The notes under the pieces were generated by a model. It saw nothing but the letters and a program-made list of their open reading frames with translations. It ran no database searches and was not told where the DNA came from. Below are positions 5,238 through 5,472 of a stretch of 5,472 bases of DNA, piece after piece (position 1 is the stretch's first letter; each line of letters opens with the position of its first letter). This DNA is from Ardenticatenales bacterium. Lineage in GTDB: Bacteria; Chloroflexota; Anaerolineae; Promineifilales; UBA4811. The position numbers were made by a program, and so were the translations under genes. The DNA lies in assembly GCA_013139935.1 (NCBI GenBank), contig WSZX01000232.1, forward strand, positions 1-5,472, read 5' to 3'.

Positions 5238-5305
5238 GACTAGTAGTAGTCAGGCGTGCCAATGGCTACGCCTGTGCATGGATATTATCCAGGCTGTGAG
5301 CCTGG
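5238..5305 (+). promoter_or_regulatory. Cluster of three stem-loops upstream of the right-hand gene
   Basis: Three inverted repeats follow one another: GACTA-4-TAGTC (5238-5251); CAGGCGT/ACGCCTG with inner GCC/GGC, loop AAT and one bulged T (5251-5274); and CCAGGCT-3-AGCCTGG (5289-5305). The last two carry CAGGC/GCCTG half-sites starting at 5251, 5270, 5290 and 5300, close to multiples of 10 bp. That fits a DNA operator array. If transcribed, it would be a structured leader. No poly-T run follows the last stem (TATTTATAAT). Confidence 0.5.
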
Positions 5306-5309
5306 TATT

Positions 5310-5315
5310 TATAAT
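5310..5315 (+). promoter_or_regulatory. Candidate -10 box (TATAAT)
   Basis: A perfect TATAAT lies 32 bases before the ATG at 5348 and would give a leader of roughly 25 bases. No good -35 is found 16-18 bases upstream; that spot is the third palindrome, which could be where an activator or repressor binds. A TTGACT at 5199-5204 is another -35-like box but lacks a good -10 partner. Confidence 0.35.
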
Positions 5316-5337
5316 CGAGTGGTTTCATTAACCGACC

Positions 5338-5343
5338 GGAGGA
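5338..5343 (+). promoter_or_regulatory. Ribosome binding site of the right-hand gene
   Basis: GGAGGA sits 4 bases before the ATG at 5348 and is a strong Shine-Dalgarno that fixes the start. Confidence 0.8.
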
Positions 5344-5347
5344 CACA

Positions 5348-5472
5348 ATGTTGACTCAGAACCTGAATGGTAGCCAGGCTCGGCCGCGCACTAGAAGCAG
5401 GTGGCTGCGACTCGTCCTGCCCATTCTACTTGGCCTTTTTCTCACGATACTGATCGTCGTCGGCATTGCCTC
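5348..5472 (+). CDS. N-terminus of a membrane-anchored or exported protein (partial)
   Basis: Forty-one codons are visible before the window ends. Residues 1-22 are polar and arginine-rich (MLTQNLNGSQARPRTRSRW). Residues 20-41 are a strongly hydrophobic helix (LRLVLPILLGLFLTILIVVG), ending in GIAS. This is either an uncleaved N-terminal anchor (inside-positive) or a long signal peptide. The function cannot be seen. Its divergent orientation relative to the DUF11 gene, which is also exported, makes a cell-envelope role plausible but unproven. The GGAGGA ribosome site supports the start. Codons 9-11 contain CCAGGCT, identical to one arm of the third upstream hairpin. Confidence 0.75.
   Translation, partial: MLTQNLNGSQARPRTRSRWLRLVLPILLGLFLTILIVVGIA

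Noticed and set aside
5199..5241. TTGACT (5199-5204) with TAGACT (5236-5241) as a promoter
   Set aside because: The spacing is 31 bases, far outside the usual 16-18; no better -10 was found at the right distance.

Overview
The window is about 5.5 kb of bacterial DNA: two outward-facing genes for exported or surface proteins, separated by two complete-looking insertion sequences (IS) that sit back to back. The left gene, on the minus strand, encodes a signal-peptide protein made of DUF11-type beta-sandwich repeats. That style of protein, together with the GC-rich host DNA, fits a Chloroflexota (Anaerolineae/Caldilineae-like) bacterium. This taxonomic call is an impression from protein style only and is low to moderate in confidence.

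Layout. 1-1587 (-): 529 uninterrupted codons of a DUF11-repeat secreted protein that runs off the left edge. 1588-1831: its upstream region, with two inverted repeats and no gene. 1832-3240: an ISAs1-family IS with perfect 18-bp terminal inverted repeats, a 378-aa transposase (-) and a possible short leader ORF. 3238-4832: a second IS of about 1.6 kb with a 410-aa rve-type DDE transposase (+). Each of its ends carries two copies of one motif exactly 35 bp apart, and a perfect 25-bp-stem hairpin follows the transposase. 4833-5347: GC-rich intergenic DNA with no convincing gene. It holds a 101-bp MITE-like inverted-repeat unit and, nearer the next gene, a run of three stem-loops. 5348-5472 (+): the start of a membrane-anchored or secreted protein that runs off the right edge.

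How it fits together. The two host genes diverge from a shared upstream region of about 760 bp (244 + 515 bp) in which both IS now lie. The ISAs1 transposase reads toward the DUF11 gene and the second transposase reads toward the right-hand gene, so either element could affect the neighbouring promoters. The two IS abut with essentially no DNA between them, and no target-site duplication is visible for either. The most noteworthy signals are the end architecture of the second IS, including a perfect TTGACA that could form a junction promoter with the left end in a circular or tandem intermediate; its long hairpin; and the phased inverted half-sites upstream of the right-hand gene. I see no CRISPR array, tRNA, rRNA, or defence or biosynthetic system.
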